In this document: piece by piece, positions 25,668 to 35,528 of the stretch
Layout: each line of letters opens with the position of its first letter
How positions within the stretch are numbered: position 1 is the stretch's first letter
Source: Halothiobacillus neapolitanus c2
GTDB lineage: Bacteria > Pseudomonadota > Gammaproteobacteria > Halothiobacillales > Halothiobacillaceae
Direction: 5' to 3'
Length of the DNA: 64,000 nucleotides
Assembly: GCF_000024765.1 (NCBI RefSeq)
Contig: NC_013422.1
Location: 887,501-951,500 of the forward strand
Notes under the pieces: model-generated
What the model was told of the DNA's origin: nothing
The model's database searches: none
Seen by the model: the letters and a program-made list of their open reading frames with translations, nothing else
Program-made: the position numbers and the translations under genes

Positions 25668-27080
25668 ATGGCAGAGCGGTTATTAATACGTGACGCCGAC
25701 GTGGTGGTCACCATGAATGCCGAGCGTGAGGAAATCTTACAGGGCAGCGTGCTGATCGAAGGTGATGCGATTCTGAAGGTGGGCACGGCTGCGGCGATTG
25801 ATCTCTGGATCACCGAAGACCCGCTGATACGTCAACCCCATCGCACCATCAACGCCAGTGGTTGCGTGGTTCTGCCGGGATTGGTCAATTGCCACCACCA
25901 TCTGTATCAGACGCTCACGCGCGCCATTGGCACTGGTCGGGGTTACGCGTTGTTCGACTGGTTGAAGATGCTCTATCCCGTCTGGGCAGAAATGAACCCA
26001 GAGGCGATTCATGTCAGCACACAGGTCGGTCTGGCTGAGTTGATTCTCTCTGGCGCCACGACGGTAGCCGACCACCTGTATTTGTTCCCTAACGGCTCAC
26101 GTTTGGACGACGAGATCGTCGCCGCGCAGGCAATGGGGGTGCGTTTTCATCCCACACGCGGCAGCATGAGCCTCGGACAGAGTCAGGGTGGCTTGCCACC
26201 GGATCGGGTGGTGCAGTGCGAGAAGGATATTCTGGAAGACAGCCAGCGCGTGATCGAGACCTTCCATGACCCCGCCCCGCGTTCAATGTTGCGTATTGGT
26301 CTGGCGCCATGCTCGCCCTTCAGCGTGACGGGCGATCTGATGCGTGAAAGTGCCCGTTTGGCCCGTACCTATGAGAAGGTCGGCCTGCATACCCATCTGG
26401 CGGAAACGCTGGATGAGGAGCGGTTTTGCCTTGAAAAATTCGGCAAGCGCCCACTGGATTATGCCGAATCGGTCGAGTGGGTCGGGCCGGATGTTTGGTT
26501 TGCCCACATGGTCCATCCCAGCGATGCAGACATCGACCGCATGGCGCATCAGTGCAGCGGCGTGTGCCATTGCGCCAGCAGCAATATGATCCTCGCCTCG
26601 GGCATCGCGCCGGTCCGCAAAATGGTGGATCGCGGCGTGCGTGTTGGGTTGGGCGTGGATGGTTCTGCCAGTAACGACGGCAACCATCTGCTGGGCGAAG
26701 CGCGTCAGGCCATGTTGCTGCAACGTGTCGGCTGGCCCGGATTCGAATCGAGTGCCGATCGCTTTTCGGCCCGCGAAGCACTGGAATTGGCGACACTCGG
26801 CGGCGCACGCGTGCTGGGGCGTGATGACATCGGCAGCTTGGAAACGGGCAAGGCTGCCGATGTGGTGGCCTTCCGGGTGGATGACTTCGGCCATGCCGGG
26901 GCTTTGGGTGATCGGGTTGCCGCCCTTTTGACCTGTGCACCGGGCACGGTCTGGCTCTCGGTCATCAACGGGCGCGTCGTGGTGGACAACCATCAATTGA
27001 TCGGCGTGGATTTGCCTAACCTCATCAAGAAACACAACCTAATTAGCCACGGCATGTTGCGCCGGGCGGGGATTTTATGA
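25668..27080 (+). CDS. 8-oxoguanine deaminase (amidohydrolase superfamily)
   Basis: A 470-residue metal-dependent hydrolase of the ATZ/TRZ/cytosine-deaminase-like group. Predicted metal ligands lie in NCHHHLYQTLTRAI, HTHLAETLDEE, and the Asp of GVDGSASND. The HHHLYQ pattern and overall layout match Pseudomonas PA0142-type 8-oxoguanine deaminases, which turn the damaged base 8-oxoguanine into urate plus ammonia. That would feed urate directly to PuuD, encoded in the same direction just upstream. AGAGGA precedes the ATG. Its stop overlaps the next gene (ATGA). Guanine or isocytosine deaminase activity is an alternative. Confidence 0.8.
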   Translation: MAERLLIRDADVVVTMNAEREEILQGSVLIEGDAILKVGTAAAIDLWITEDPLIRQPHRTINASGCVVLPGLVNCHHHLYQTLTRAIGTGRGYALFDWLKMLYPVWAEMNPEAIHVSTQVGLAELILSGATTVADHLYLFPNGSRLDDEIVAAQAMGVRFHPTRGSMSLGQSQGGLPPDRVVQCEKDILEDSQRVIETFHDPAPRSMLRIGLAPCSPFSVTGDLMRESARLARTYEKVGLHTHLAETLDEERFCLEKFGKRPLDYAESVEWVGPDVWFAHMVHPSDADIDRMAHQCSGVCHCASSNMILASGIAPVRKMVDRGVRVGLGVDGSASNDGNHLLGEARQAMLLQRVGWPGFESSADRFSAREALELATLGGARVLGRDDIGSLETGKAADVVAFRVDDFGHAGALGDRVAALLTCAPGTVWLSVINGRVVVDNHQLIGVDLPNLIKKHNLISHGMLRRAGIL

Positions 27081-27613
27081 ACATCGAATCTCTTCACCCT
27101 GTAAGAACCGAGCCGACCCGCACACAGATTCTGCACCATCTTCGTCGTTCTAATGAGATTGCATTGAGGGCGCTCGATCTGGGTCGGCATCCCTTCGGCG
27201 CCTTGCTGGTCGGGCCGGATCATGAAATGGTGTTGCTCGAACAGTGCAATATCGACACCGTTAATCACGCCGAATCCACTCTGGCTCGGGTTGCCGCCAC
27301 CAACTATTCGCCTGAATTTCTGTGGCAATGCACGCTTTACACCGCGGTCGAGCCCTGTTGCATGTGTGCGGGTACGGCGTATTGGGCCAATATCGGCCGT
27401 GTCGTGTTTGCCATGACCGAAGAGCAGCTGCTGGCAGAAACGGGCAATCATCATGAGAACCCGACCATGAGCGTGTCCTCCCATTATGTGTATGCCCATG
27501 GCCAGAAACCGGTTGTGTTGATCGGGCCGGTCGAGGAATTGATCGAAGAAACGCGGCAAGTGCATCGGGATTTCTGGCGGAATAACGACCAAGAGGCTCC
27601 CAATGAACAATGA
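27077..27613 (+). CDS. Nucleoside/base deaminase, cytidine-deaminase fold
   Basis: A 178-residue zinc deaminase of the CDA/TadA superfamily: HAE motif in [14 protein letters not shown] (His and catalytic Glu) and the zinc Cys pair in [13 protein letters not shown]. It resembles the guanine-deaminase/TadA branch, but the second GuaD-like protein at 40889-41380 has the better guanine-deaminase match. It lies between 8-oxoguanine deaminase and upp with overlaps at both ends (4 and 11 bp), so it acts in base salvage, perhaps on a purine or cytosine derivative. The exact substrate is unknown. Confidence 0.75.
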   Translation: MNIESLHPVRTEPTRTQILHHLRRSNEIALRALDLGRHPFGALLVGPDHEMVLLEQCNIDTVNHAESTLARVAATNYSPEFLWQCTLYTAVEPCCMCAGTAYWANIGRVVFAMTEEQLLAETGNHHENPTMSVSSHYVYAHGQKPVVLIGPVEELIEETRQVHRDFWRNNDQEAPNEQ

Positions 27614-28238
27614 TTCATTGCGCGTGATCGACCACCCACTCGTGCAGCACAAGCTGACCTTGATGCGGATGCGCGAAACCACCACTGAGAACTTTCGGCG
27701 ATTGCTACGTGAAATAAGCCAGGTGTTGGCCTACGAAGTCACCCGTGATCTGCCAACGACCAAGGTACAGATTTCGACCCCACTCACGCAGATGTCCTCG
27801 CCACTGATCAGCGGCAAAAAGCTGTGTGTCGCATCGATCTTGCGCGCGGGTAATGGCATGCTCGATGGCGTTCTGGATTTCATGCCCGCCGCCAGAGTCG
27901 GGCATATCGGATTGTATCGCGACCCGGACACGCTGGAAGCGGTCGAATACTACTTCAAGATGCCTTCAGATATTGCCGAGCGCCTGATCGTGGTGGTCGA
28001 CCCGATGCTGGCCACGGGGCATTCCGCTATTGCCGCGATCAGCCGGCTCAAGGCCGCCGGGGCAACAAGTATCCGCTTCGTGTGCCTGCTCGCCGCGCCT
28101 GAAGGGGTTGAAGCTTTGCAAAAAGCGCATCCGGATGTAGAAATTACTACTGCTGCACTCGACGAATACCTCAACGATCACGGATACATCGTGCCCGGAC
28201 TGGGCGATGCGGGCGACCGCATGTTCGGTACCCGATAA
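27603..28238 (+). CDS. upp: Uracil phosphoribosyltransferase
   Basis: A 211-residue Upp that makes UMP from uracil and PRPP. The PRPP-binding motif [13 protein letters not shown], the N-terminal [20 protein letters not shown] and the C-terminal uracil-binding [17 protein letters not shown] are all intact. It overlaps the preceding deaminase gene by 11 bp and lies 22 bp before codA, which provides uracil from cytosine. The pair forms a classic pyrimidine-base salvage module inside a purine operon. Confidence 0.95.
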   Translation: MNNDSLRVIDHPLVQHKLTLMRMRETTTENFRRLLREISQVLAYEVTRDLPTTKVQISTPLTQMSSPLISGKKLCVASILRAGNGMLDGVLDFMPAARVGHIGLYRDPDTLEAVEYYFKMPSDIAERLIVVVDPMLATGHSAIAAISRLKAAGATSIRFVCLLAAPEGVEALQKAHPDVEITTAALDEYLNDHGYIVPGLGDAGDRMFGTR

Positions 28239-28260
28239 CGACCTTGTGGAGCGCAAAGCC

Positions 28261-29532
28261 ATGTTTGACCTACTTGTTAAAAACAGTACCTTGCCCGATG
28301 GTCGAACCGGAATGGATATCGGGGTCACACAAGGCAGGATCATCGCCATGCAGCCCCAGCTTCCGGCCGAGGCCGAACAGACTATCGACGCAGCTGGGCA
28401 GTTAGTTTGCCCGCCTTTCGTCGATGCGCATTTCCATCTGGATGCCACCCTATCGTATGGCCTGCCTCGGGTGAACCAGTCCGGCACCTTGCTCGAAGGC
28501 ATTGCGCTTTGGGGTGAGCTCAAGCCGTTGCTGACTCAGGAGGCGTTGATTGAGCGTGCAATGACCTACTGCGACTGGGCGGTCGCCAAGGGCTTGCTCG
28601 CAATCCGCACGCATGTGGATGTCAGTGATCCGCGACTACTCGCCGTTGAAGCACTGCTCGAGGTGCGTGAGCGCGTCAAACCCTACATCGACCTGCAACT
28701 GGTCGCTTTCCCCCAGGATGGTTTGTTGCGCCAGCCACACGGGCTGAAGAACCTGATCCGGGCGCTCGACATGGGGGTCGATGTCGTCGGCGGCATTCCG
28801 CATTTCGAACGCACCATGGCGGATGGTGCCGAGTCGATACGCATTCTATGTGAATTGGCGGCCGAGCGGGGTTTGCGGGTGGATATGCACTGCGACGAGT
28901 CCGATGATCCCCTGTCGCGGCACATCGAAACGCTGGCCTATCACACGCAACGACTGGGCTTGCAGGGTCGGGTGACAGGCTCGCACCTTACCTCTATGCA
29001 CTCGATGGACAACTACTACGTGTCCAAATTGATTCCCCTGATGGCCGAGGCCGAGGTCTCGGCCATCGCCAACCCATTGATCAATATCACCTTGCAGGGG
29101 CGGCACGATACCTATCCCAAACGGCGCGGCATGACGCGGGTGCCGGAACTGCTGGCCGCCGGGATCAACGTCGCCTTCGGTCAGGATTGCGTGATGGACC
29201 CATGGTACAGCTTGGGCTCCGGCGACATGCTGGAGGTTGCGCACATGGGCTTACACGTGGCACAAATGACAAGTCAGTCAGCCATGCGGGATTGCTTCGA
29301 TGCGGTCACCACCCGGGCGGCGCGCATCCTCGGCCTTGAGGACTATGGTATCGCCATCGGTGCGCGGGCGGATCTGCTGGTTTTGCAGGCACAGGATCCA
29401 ATTGACGCCATCCGCCTGCGCGCCAATCGATTGGCCGTGATTCGCGGTGGTCAGGTCATCGCCGAGTCGCCGCCCAATGTCAGTCGGCTGTCGCTATCCG
29501 GTCGGCCATCCGAGGTTCGCTTCCAGCGTTAA
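28261..29532 (+). CDS. codA: Cytosine deaminase (CodA)
   Basis: A 423-residue amidohydrolase that deaminates cytosine to uracil. Family motifs are visible in order: FVDAHFHLDATLSYGLPRVN (metal His pair), DMHCDESDDP, GSHLTSMHSMDNYY, and FGQDCVMDPWYSLGSGDMLE with the metal-binding Asp. ATG 28261 fits the family N-terminus and has GTGGAG upstream. It ends the long rightward operon and converges with hpxZ across a 15-bp gap. Some CodA enzymes also act on isoguanine or creatinine. Confidence 0.93.
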   Translation: MFDLLVKNSTLPDGRTGMDIGVTQGRIIAMQPQLPAEAEQTIDAAGQLVCPPFVDAHFHLDATLSYGLPRVNQSGTLLEGIALWGELKPLLTQEALIERAMTYCDWAVAKGLLAIRTHVDVSDPRLLAVEALLEVRERVKPYIDLQLVAFPQDGLLRQPHGLKNLIRALDMGVDVVGGIPHFERTMADGAESIRILCELAAERGLRVDMHCDESDDPLSRHIETLAYHTQRLGLQGRVTGSHLTSMHSMDNYYVSKLIPLMAEAEVSAIANPLINITLQGRHDTYPKRRGMTRVPELLAAGINVAFGQDCVMDPWYSLGSGDMLEVAHMGLHVAQMTSQSAMRDCFDAVTTRAARILGLEDYGIAIGARADLLVLQAQDPIDAIRLRANRLAVIRGGQVIAESPPNVSRLSLSGRPSEVRFQR

Positions 29533-29547
29533 GTCTGCTGTGCGCGG

Positions 29548-29994
29548 TCATACTTCGGCCATTGCAGAGGGGAGAGCGCTGACGTGGGCGGAAACGATGC
29601 GCCAGCCTTCTGCTAAACACACCCAAACCTGAGTTTGGCGCCCAATGGGTTGACCGGGACGGAGGAATTCTGTGGTTGCTATCGCGAAGTTCTGTCCGAA
29701 GGCCGTGATGTGCGTTTCGCGCAGTGTCCGTGCCAGTCCTTGCGTCGGTCGAGCCTGACGAAACGCTCGAATGGCTTCAATACCGTACAGGTTTTCGTTG
29801 GCGCCAAAACGAATCACGCGTGAGTCGGCCCAGAAGAAACGATCCAACGCTTCCAGATCATTTTTCATGAGCGCCTGTTCGTACTGATTGAAAGCTGCGC
29901 GGACCTCTTCAATAATCGTTGACTGGTTGATGTCTCCGCATTGGATATTAGTTGGATGGATTGTTTCGGGTTGAGTAGTCCTGACTTCTGACAT
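29548..29994 (-). CDS. hpxZ: HpxZ/AtzH-like protein (DUF3225, SnoaL-like fold)
   Basis: A 148-residue protein with an NTF2-like fold: FNQYEQALMKNDLEALDRFF, WADSRVIRFGANENLYGIEA, and ITAFGQNFAIATTEF. HpxZ/AtzH proteins accompany AtzE-type amidases in oxalurate and s-triazine operons; the AtzH of cyanuric-acid degraders acts on carboxybiuret-type intermediates. The gene is the last of the leftward operon, with one base between the amidase stop and its start. The first 25 or so residues are not conserved in the family. Its specific reaction here is inferred from context. Confidence 0.8.
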   Translation of the reverse strand: MSEVRTTQPETIHPTNIQCGDINQSTIIEEVRAAFNQYEQALMKNDLEALDRFFWADSRVIRFGANENLYGIEAIRAFRQARPTQGLARTLRETHITAFGQNFAIATTEFLRPGQPIGRQTQVWVCLAEGWRIVSAHVSALPSAMAEV

Positions 29995-29995
29995 A

Positions 29996-31405
29996 TCAAC
30001 CCCGCGGTGTTCTGCTACTGGCTAGGCCGGTCTGTTCCAGCACCCGCGCCACGTGCAGGCATAAATCCTCCCGCCACGGCGGCGCGATAATTTGCAAACC
30101 CATGGGCAGACCACCCTCGGGCCAGAGCGGCGCGATGGCAACCGGCAAACCGATAAAGGAAATGGGCTGGGTCAGCAAGCCCATGTTGGGTCGAGTGGCG
30201 AATTCTCGATTGCCGAGTGTGAAGCTGGGCTGTCCAAGCAAGGGCGCGGTGATGGGCGTGGCGGGGGCGATCAGCACGTCAACATCACGGAACAGATGCA
30301 TCACTCGCTCCAGATACCAGCGCCGATAACGCAATGCCTGTTGATACCAAGCAGCCGGTATCAGCGAACCGGCGATCAGTCGATCCCGCGATAGCGGTTC
30401 GAATAGATCGATCTGCGTGCGCAGGCGATCCTGATACAGGGCGCCGCTTTCCGATGCGGTGATCAGGTACGCCGCGGACCGAGCCGCTGCGACACCGGGC
30501 AATTCGATTTCGCGTGAAGCGCCCAGTACCCGTGCAGCGGTCTGGCTTGCCCAAAGGGCTTGCGGGCCGGCATGCTCATCGAAATAGCCGGTCAGTCGAG
30601 CGATGCGCAGGCCGTCGATGTCTTGATTGAGTCCGCGTCGGGTGGGTTCGATGGGACGCAGGGCACAGGCAGGATCGAGCGGATCGGAGCCTTGCAGGGC
30701 ATCGTATGCCAGGGCGAGATCTTCCGTCGTGGTCGCAAGTGGTCCGAGGTGATCCAGACTGGAAACGAACATCTGGGTACCGGTTCGAGACAAGCGCCCG
30801 TAGGTGGGTTTGAGGCCGAACACCCCGCAAAGCGACGAGGGAACACGAATGGAACCGTTGGTGTCGCTGGCCAGCCCGATCGGCACCAGTCCTGCCGCCA
30901 CCGCCGCCCCGGTCCCACCGGAGGAACCACCCGCCGAACGTGTCGTGTTGCGCGGATTATGAGTGGCGCCGTAATGGCTGTTTTCGGTGGTAAATCCGTA
31001 GGCGTAGGCGTCCATGTTCAGGGTGCCTGCCAAAAGACCACCTGCCCGGTTGAGTTTGTTGACCAGATCCGCGTCCCGGCTTGCTGGTGGACACTGCTCG
31101 TACAGTTTCGCGCCGGCGAGCGTGGTGATGCCCTCGACATCGAACAGATTCTTGACGGCATAGGGCACGGCAGCCAGCGGCCCAAGCGGCTGGTTCTGCC
31201 GCCTGGCGCTGTCTACCAGTTCTGCTTCCCTACGCATCCGCGGTGCCGTGATTTCCGTGAAGGCATTCAGCGTCGAGTTCACCATTTCGATCCGTGCTAG
31301 GGTCGCTTCGGCGATTTCAACGGCCGAGCAGTCGCCCCGGGTAAAAGCATCGACGCATTCGGTTGCCGTGAATGGAAAGCTGGTGTTCATTGAGAGCTGA
31401 CTCAT
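29996..31405 (-). CDS. hpxY: AtzE/HpxY-family amidase
   Basis: A 469-residue amidase-signature enzyme. The Ser-cisSer-Lys triad is Lys85 (VPYAVKNLFDV), Ser161 (SAGGSSGGTG) and Ser185 (SDTNGSIRVPSS). Partnered with a small AtzG-like protein encoded upstream (4-bp overlap) and an AtzH-like protein downstream, it matches the AtzE-AtzG-AtzH / HpxYXZ set. In Klebsiella-type urate pathways HpxY is thought to hydrolyse oxalurate; AtzE hydrolyses 1-carboxybiuret. With PucG and an HpxW-like enzyme in this window, oxalurate is the likelier substrate. The start at 31405 is favoured by ATGA coupling; ATG 31390 is possible. Confidence 0.83.
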   Translation of the reverse strand: MSQLSMNTSFPFTATECVDAFTRGDCSAVEIAEATLARIEMVNSTLNAFTEITAPRMRREAELVDSARRQNQPLGPLAAVPYAVKNLFDVEGITTLAGAKLYEQCPPASRDADLVNKLNRAGGLLAGTLNMDAYAYGFTTENSHYGATHNPRNTTRSAGGSSGGTGAAVAAGLVPIGLASDTNGSIRVPSSLCGVFGLKPTYGRLSRTGTQMFVSSLDHLGPLATTTEDLALAYDALQGSDPLDPACALRPIEPTRRGLNQDIDGLRIARLTGYFDEHAGPQALWASQTAARVLGASREIELPGVAAARSAAYLITASESGALYQDRLRTQIDLFEPLSRDRLIAGSLIPAAWYQQALRYRRWYLERVMHLFRDVDVLIAPATPITAPLLGQPSFTLGNREFATRPNMGLLTQPISFIGLPVAIAPLWPEGGLPMGLQIIAPPWREDLCLHVARVLEQTGLASSRTPRG

Positions 31406-31596
31406 AGGCGATAGAGGTTGGACGGTTCTTCGTCGATCGATATCGGTTGACTGTCCAGCGTGGCTTTCATCTGGCGGAGCAGGGTGAACTGCTTGACGAC
31501 ATCGAGGCGAAGCTCCGGTGTCAGCGTTATCTGATTCAGTTCGAGTGCCGCATCGACATAGGATTCGATTGCGAGGGTTTTAGGATCAGGATTCAT
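31402..31596 (-). CDS. hpxX: AtzG/HpxX-like small amidase partner (DUF4089)
   Basis: A 64-residue helical protein: [20 protein letters not shown], then [19 protein letters not shown]. AtzG-like proteins bind AtzE-type amidases as a second subunit, in a way comparable to GatC with GatA. It overlaps the amidase gene by 4 bp and the preceding hydrolase by 11 bp, so its synthesis is strongly coupled. Length and position agree with the family. Confidence 0.85.
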   Translation of the reverse strand: MNPDPKTLAIESYVDAALELNQITLTPELRLDVVKQFTLLRQMKATLDSQPISIDEEPSNLYRL

Positions 31597-32296
31597 CGGC
31601 GGATACCTCCTGTGATTCCGTTTGCGGCGTAGCGTGGGTGAGCGCTTCGAGCGTAGCTGTCCAGCCGACGATGCCGCCCTGTGCGCGAATCATCGCCAGC
31701 GTGGCTTGTTTGAATTCGGGGAAATAGCTTTCGGTTGCTTCTTCGACCAGCAGGCATTCATAACCGCGGTCGTTGGCTTCGCGCATGGTGGTTTGCACGC
31801 AGACCTCGGTCGTGACGCCGCCGAACAGCAGGTGAGTGATACCGTGCGCCTTGAGAATCTCGCCCAGTTCGGTGGCATAGAACGCGCCCTTGCCCGGTTT
31901 GGTGATAATAACTTCGCCGGGCAGAGGAGTAAGTTCCTCGACGAAATCCGCACCGAATTCGCCGTCGATCAGAATGCGTCCCATCGAACCCGGATCGCCG
32001 ATCCGCAGCGTCGGGTCGCCACGCAGCCGCTTCGCCAGCGGGCAATCTGACAAGTCTGCCGCATGGGCTTCCTTGGTATGGACCACGAGCATGTTTCGCG
32101 CACGGCACCAGTCGAGCAGTTCAAGAGCCGCGGTGACGGCGGGCTTTAGACGCGCCACATCGTTGCCAAGCGTGTCGCCGAAACCGCCGGGCAGAATGAA
32201 ATCCCGCTGCATGTCGATCATGATGACGGCGGTACGGGCGGGAGGAAAACGCCAGGCAAAAGGTTGTGCATCCACGCGCAACGTATCCATGTTCAT
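31586..32296 (-). CDS. Isochorismatase-family cysteine hydrolase (ureido amidohydrolase type)
   Basis: A 236-residue hydrolase with the Asp-Lys-Cys triad: Asp28 ([11 protein letters not shown]), Lys133 or Lys136 ([14 protein letters not shown]) and Cys166 ([12 protein letters not shown]). The layout, [20 protein letters not shown] at the start, is close to biuret/ureidoacrylate amidohydrolases. A second, different paralogue (33879-34562) is in the same operon, with an ABC ATPase gene between. Plausible substrates are N-carbamoyl compounds such as biuret, allophanate-like amides or oxamate; the sequence cannot decide. It overlaps neighbours on both sides. Confidence 0.8.
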   Translation of the reverse strand: MNMDTLRVDAQPFAWRFPPARTAVIMIDMQRDFILPGGFGDTLGNDVARLKPAVTAALELLDWCRARNMLVVHTKEAHAADLSDCPLAKRLRGDPTLRIGDPGSMGRILIDGEFGADFVEELTPLPGEVIITKPGKGAFYATELGEILKAHGITHLLFGGVTTEVCVQTTMREANDRGYECLLVEEATESYFPEFKQATLAMIRAQGGIVGWTATLEALTHATPQTESQEVSADES

Positions 32297-33882
32297 GCGA
32301 CCTCCCGTTCATCGTGGTGTCCACCGGCCATATGGTGGCCGATGACGCGCAGGTCGGCGGTTTCGGCAGACGTTTCGTAGACCAGTTTGCCCTCGCTCAT
32401 CACCGTGATGCGATCGGCGAGCTCCAGCAATTCGTCCAGATCTTCACTGACAAGCAAAATGGCCGTGCCATTGGCGCGTGCGGCCAGAAGCCGGGCGTGG
32501 GTTTCGGCCACGGCATTGAAGTCTAGGCCAAATACCGGGTTGGCCACGATGAGCAGATTCACCGGGTTCGATAGTTCGCGTGCCAGCACCGCCCGCTGGA
32601 CGTTGCCGCCCGAGAGGGTTCTGATCTTGGCATTGATGCCGTCCGTCTTGACGCCGAAGGCCTCGACATAGCGTTGTGCCTGCTGTTTCAGCGCCTTGCG
32701 GTTGAGCAGGAAGCCGAAGCGAGCGAGCGGTGGTTGGTCGTAATTGCGCAGCGCCATGTTTTCGGCCACCGAAAGCCCGGCGACACAGCCGTTGCGCAGG
32801 GGTTCTTCGGGCAGGGAAAAGACCTTGTGTCGTGCGATTTCGGCGCGCTTACCCGAATACGGTTCACCATCGACCAGCACCTTGCCTGCGGATTTCTTTC
32901 GTTGTCCGATCAGTACTTCGACCAGTTCTTTCTGACCGTTACCAGAAACGCCCGCAATCCCCAGGATTTCCCCCGGACGTACGCTGAGGTTAATGCCGTC
33001 CAGTACAAGTTGATCGTAATCGCCGTGGGCGCACAGGTTTTCGATCACCAGTTTGGGTTTGTATTCCGGGATGACAGACGCAAGCGTGCGCATGGTCGTC
33101 TGCTTGCCCAGTGCACCGCCAACCATCATTTCGGCCATCTGTTCGACACTCAGATCTTTTACCGCACCACTGCCTGCAAACTTGCCGCGGCGCAACACGG
33201 TGACGTCATCGGCGTAGGCCGTTACTTCCCGGAACTTGTGTGTGATGATGAGTACGGTCAGAGCCTTGCTCGACGCCAGGTTCTTGACGAAACCGAGCAC
33301 TTCGTCGGCCTCGTCTGGGGTGAGTACCGATGTGGGCTCGTCGAGAATCAGGAAACGGCGCTTGAGGTAGAGCTGCTTGATGATCTCGACTTTTTGCTTT
33401 TCGCCCGCAGCCAAGCTGTTGGCGTATTTATCGAGGGGTATCCGGAACGGCAGGGTGTCGATGAATGCGGTCAGCTCCTCGCGCTCCTTCTTCCAGTCGA
33501 TGAGTGCGGGTAGGGCACCTTTAGCCATCACCAGATTTTCAGCCACGGTCATTCCGGGTACGAGGGTGAAGTGCTGGTAGACCATGCCGATGCCGAGTTG
33601 CGCCGCTTCCCGTGGCGAAGGGATTTTGACTTCACGTTGATTGATCAGTACATCGCCCGTATCGGGTGTGTAAAAACCGACTAGACATTTGACCAGGGTG
33701 GATTTTCCGGCGCCGTTTTCACCCAGTAACGCGTGGAATCCACCGGCGGGAATGCGCAGGGACACATTGTCCAGCGCGACAACATCGCCAAAGCGTTTGC
33801 CCAGGCCGATGATCTCCAATTCCAGACCATGCGAGCTAACCGGTGATCTATCAAGATTTAATGCTTTGGGCGATGTGTTCAT
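32293..33882 (-). CDS. BMP-family ABC transporter ATPase (dual-domain)
   Basis: A 529-residue dual ATPase. Domain 1 carries Walker [10 protein letters not shown], signature [12 protein letters not shown] and Walker [11 protein letters not shown]. Domain 2 carries GVSGNGQKE and the signature [19 protein letters not shown] 33882 overlaps the upstream amidohydrolase stop (ATGA) and fits the family N-terminus after a short lead; the 45-residue extension upstream lies inside the other gene and was discarded. It energises the permease pair at 34596-36613 with the binding protein at 36703-37821. Being sandwiched between two hydrolase genes suggests that uptake and hydrolysis of one substrate are coupled. 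Confidence 0.92.
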   Translation of the reverse strand: MNTSPKALNLDRSPVSSHGLELEIIGLGKRFGDVVALDNVSLRIPAGGFHALLGENGAGKSTLVKCLVGFYTPDTGDVLINQREVKIPSPREAAQLGIGMVYQHFTLVPGMTVAENLVMAKGALPALIDWKKEREELTAFIDTLPFRIPLDKYANSLAAGEKQKVEIIKQLYLKRRFLILDEPTSVLTPDEADEVLGFVKNLASSKALTVLIITHKFREVTAYADDVTVLRRGKFAGSGAVKDLSVEQMAEMMVGGALGKQTTMRTLASVIPEYKPKLVIENLCAHGDYDQLVLDGINLSVRPGEILGIAGVSGNGQKELVEVLIGQRKKSAGKVLVDGEPYSGKRAEIARHKVFSLPEEPLRNGCVAGLSVAENMALRNYDQPPLARFGFLLNRKALKQQAQRYVEAFGVKTDGINAKIRTLSGGNVQRAVLARELSNPVNLLIVANPVFGLDFNAVAETHARLLAARANGTAILLVSEDLDELLELADRITVMSEGKLVYETSAETADLRVIGHHMAGGHHDEREVA

Positions 33883-34562
33883 GAGGCTAACCCAAGGATG
33901 ATGTCCGCACTGTTCGCGACGGCGCCGAATACGCCGCCCTGCATTTCCACCATGTGCAGGGCAGCGTGATGATTGGAGATATCCGTGGCAGCGCAGGCGT
34001 CTTCGACCAGCAGGCATTCAAAGCCGCGATCGTTGGCTTCGCGCAGGGTGGTGTGTACGCAGACATCGGTTGTGATGCCCGTCAGAATGAGATTGCGAAT
34101 GCCGCAGGTGTGCAAGATCAACTCCAGATCAGTGGCATAGAATGAGCCTTTGCCGGGTTTGTCGATGATGACTTCACCCGGCAGGGGCGCGAGTTCGGGG
34201 ATGATTTCCCAGCCGGGTTGACCACGAACTAGCACCTGACCGCAAGGACCGCAGTCACCGATGCCTGCGCCGATTTGCCGAGAACGCCAGCGCTTGTTCG
34301 CGGGTAGATCGGAAAGATCGGGCCGATGGCCTTCCCGCGTGTGGATGACCTTCAATCCCTTTTCTCGCGCCATATTGAGCAATTGGGCTATGGCGGGAAT
34401 AGGCGCACGGGTCAATTCGATGTCGTAGCCCATGCTGTTGACATAGCCGCCCGGGCCGCAAAAGTCGATTTGCATGTCGATGATCACGAGCGCCGTGTTT
34501 TTTGGCGTGAGCTGGCCATCGAACGGCCAGAGATAAGGGTGGGCGCGAATGAATTTACTCAT
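33879..34562 (-). CDS. Biuret-amidohydrolase-like cysteine hydrolase (BiuH/RutB type)
   Basis: A 227-residue isochorismatase-superfamily enzyme with Asp29 ([11 protein letters not shown]), Lys135 ([17 protein letters not shown]) and Cys168 ([12 protein letters not shown]). Segments [20 protein letters not shown] and [20 protein letters not shown] strongly recall biuret amidohydrolases (BiuH), which split biuret to allophanate. AtzE/AtzG/AtzH-like genes in the same operon reinforce a ureido-compound role. It lies 33 bp after a permease gene and overlaps the ATPase gene by 4 bp. Ureidoacrylate or another N-carbamoyl substrate remains possible. Confidence 0.8.
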   Translation of the reverse strand: MSKFIRAHPYLWPFDGQLTPKNTALVIIDMQIDFCGPGGYVNSMGYDIELTRAPIPAIAQLLNMAREKGLKVIHTREGHRPDLSDLPANKRWRSRQIGAGIGDCGPCGQVLVRGQPGWEIIPELAPLPGEVIIDKPGKGSFYATDLELILHTCGIRNLILTGITTDVCVHTTLREANDRGFECLLVEDACAATDISNHHAALHMVEMQGGVFGAVANSADIILGLAS

Positions 34563-34595
34563 GTGAAGGCTTCCTGTTATTCATGTACTTCATGG

Positions 34596-35528
34596 TTAAC
34601 GCACCAGGCTCAGCTCACCCGGCGCACCGGAAATTTTCCTTCCGGGAGATGTCGTCAGTACCAGAATCCCGAGCGTCAGTACGTAGGGCAGGGCGTTGAG
34701 CAGGTAGAATCCGCTGGTCAAGCCCATCGCCTGGAGCGCGGGTCCGAGTGCGCCCGCCGCGCCAAAAAGCAATGAAGCCCACAAGCAGCGCAAAGGCTCC
34801 CAGCGCGCGAAGATCACGAGCGCCACCGCCATGATGCCTTGGCCGGAAGACAGCCCTTCACTCCAGCTTCCCGGGTAGTACAGCGACAGGAACGACCCGC
34901 CGACTCCGGCTAGAAAACCGCCGAATACGGTCGCCAAAATACGGGTCGGAATCACACGAAAGCCCATGGCGCGCGCGGCATCTTCGCTATCGCCGACAAT
35001 GCGAATCTGCAATCCCCAACGGGTACGCAGGAAGGCATAGTGCAGCAGGATCGCAAGTACAATGCCGACCAGAAACAAAGGGTTGATCTGCAGCGCGGAT
35101 TGAATCTGCGCGGAATCGCTCCAAAATCCGAGCGGTATGGACGGCAGGGTAGGCGCCTGTGGTTGAATCAACGGTTTGCCGAGGAAAAAGGCCAACCCGG
35201 TGCCGAGCAGCATAAAGCTAATACCGATGGCGATGTCGTTGACGCGTTTGAGGCTGCACAGGATTCCGTGGAGCAGGCCCATGATCGCGCCGACAAATCC
35301 CGCCGCAAGTACACCAAGCCACGCCGATCCGGTATAGAGCGATGCGCCGTACCCGGCCATCGCCCCCATGATCAGCACGCCTTCCAAGCCCAGATTGATG
35401 CGACCGGATTTTTCCGTCACGCATTCCCCGAGACTCACCAACAAGAATGGCGTACTTGCTCGAATGGCGCCTGCGATTACCGCGATGGGCACACCCCAGC
35501 AACCCAGACTTTCTGTGACTTCAGTCAT
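34596..35528 (-). CDS. BMP-family ABC transporter permease 2
   Basis: A 310-residue permease: GAIRASTPFLLVSLGECVTE, KSGRINLGLEGVLIMGAMAG, SLKRVNDIAIGISFMLLGTG and RIVGDSEDAARAMGFRVIP are signatures of the YufQ/NupC-like subunit. About nine hydrophobic segments. It overlaps the other permease by 4 bp. The TonB-independent uptake path would be porin (tsx-like, 37861-38805), then binding protein, then this channel. Confidence 0.9.
   Translation of the reverse strand: MTEVTESLGCWGVPIAVIAGAIRASTPFLLVSLGECVTEKSGRINLGLEGVLIMGAMAGYGASLYTGSAWLGVLAAGFVGAIMGLLHGILCSLKRVNDIAIGISFMLLGTGLAFFLGKPLIQPQAPTLPSIPLGFWSDSAQIQSALQINPLFLVGIVLAILLHYAFLRTRWGLQIRIVGDSEDAARAMGFRVIPTRILATVFGGFLAGVGGSFLSLYYPGSWSEGLSSGQGIMAVALVIFARWEPLRCLWASLLFGAAGALGPALQAMGLTSGFYLLNALPYVLTLGILVLTTSPGRKISGAPGELSLVR

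Noticed and set aside
26283-27035. 250-residue minus-strand frame opposite the 8-oxoguanine deaminase gene
   Set aside because: Antisense to a clear amidohydrolase with metal motifs; no family resemblance and no ribosome-binding site.
30560-31300. 246-residue plus-strand frame opposite the AtzE-like amidase
   Set aside because: Antisense shadow in GC-rich sequence; the amidase triad on the other strand is complete.
33883-34017. N-terminal extension of the BMP ATPase by 45 residues
   Set aside because: It would lie wholly inside the BiuH-like gene in another frame. The ATG at 33882 with ATGA overlap fits the family start.
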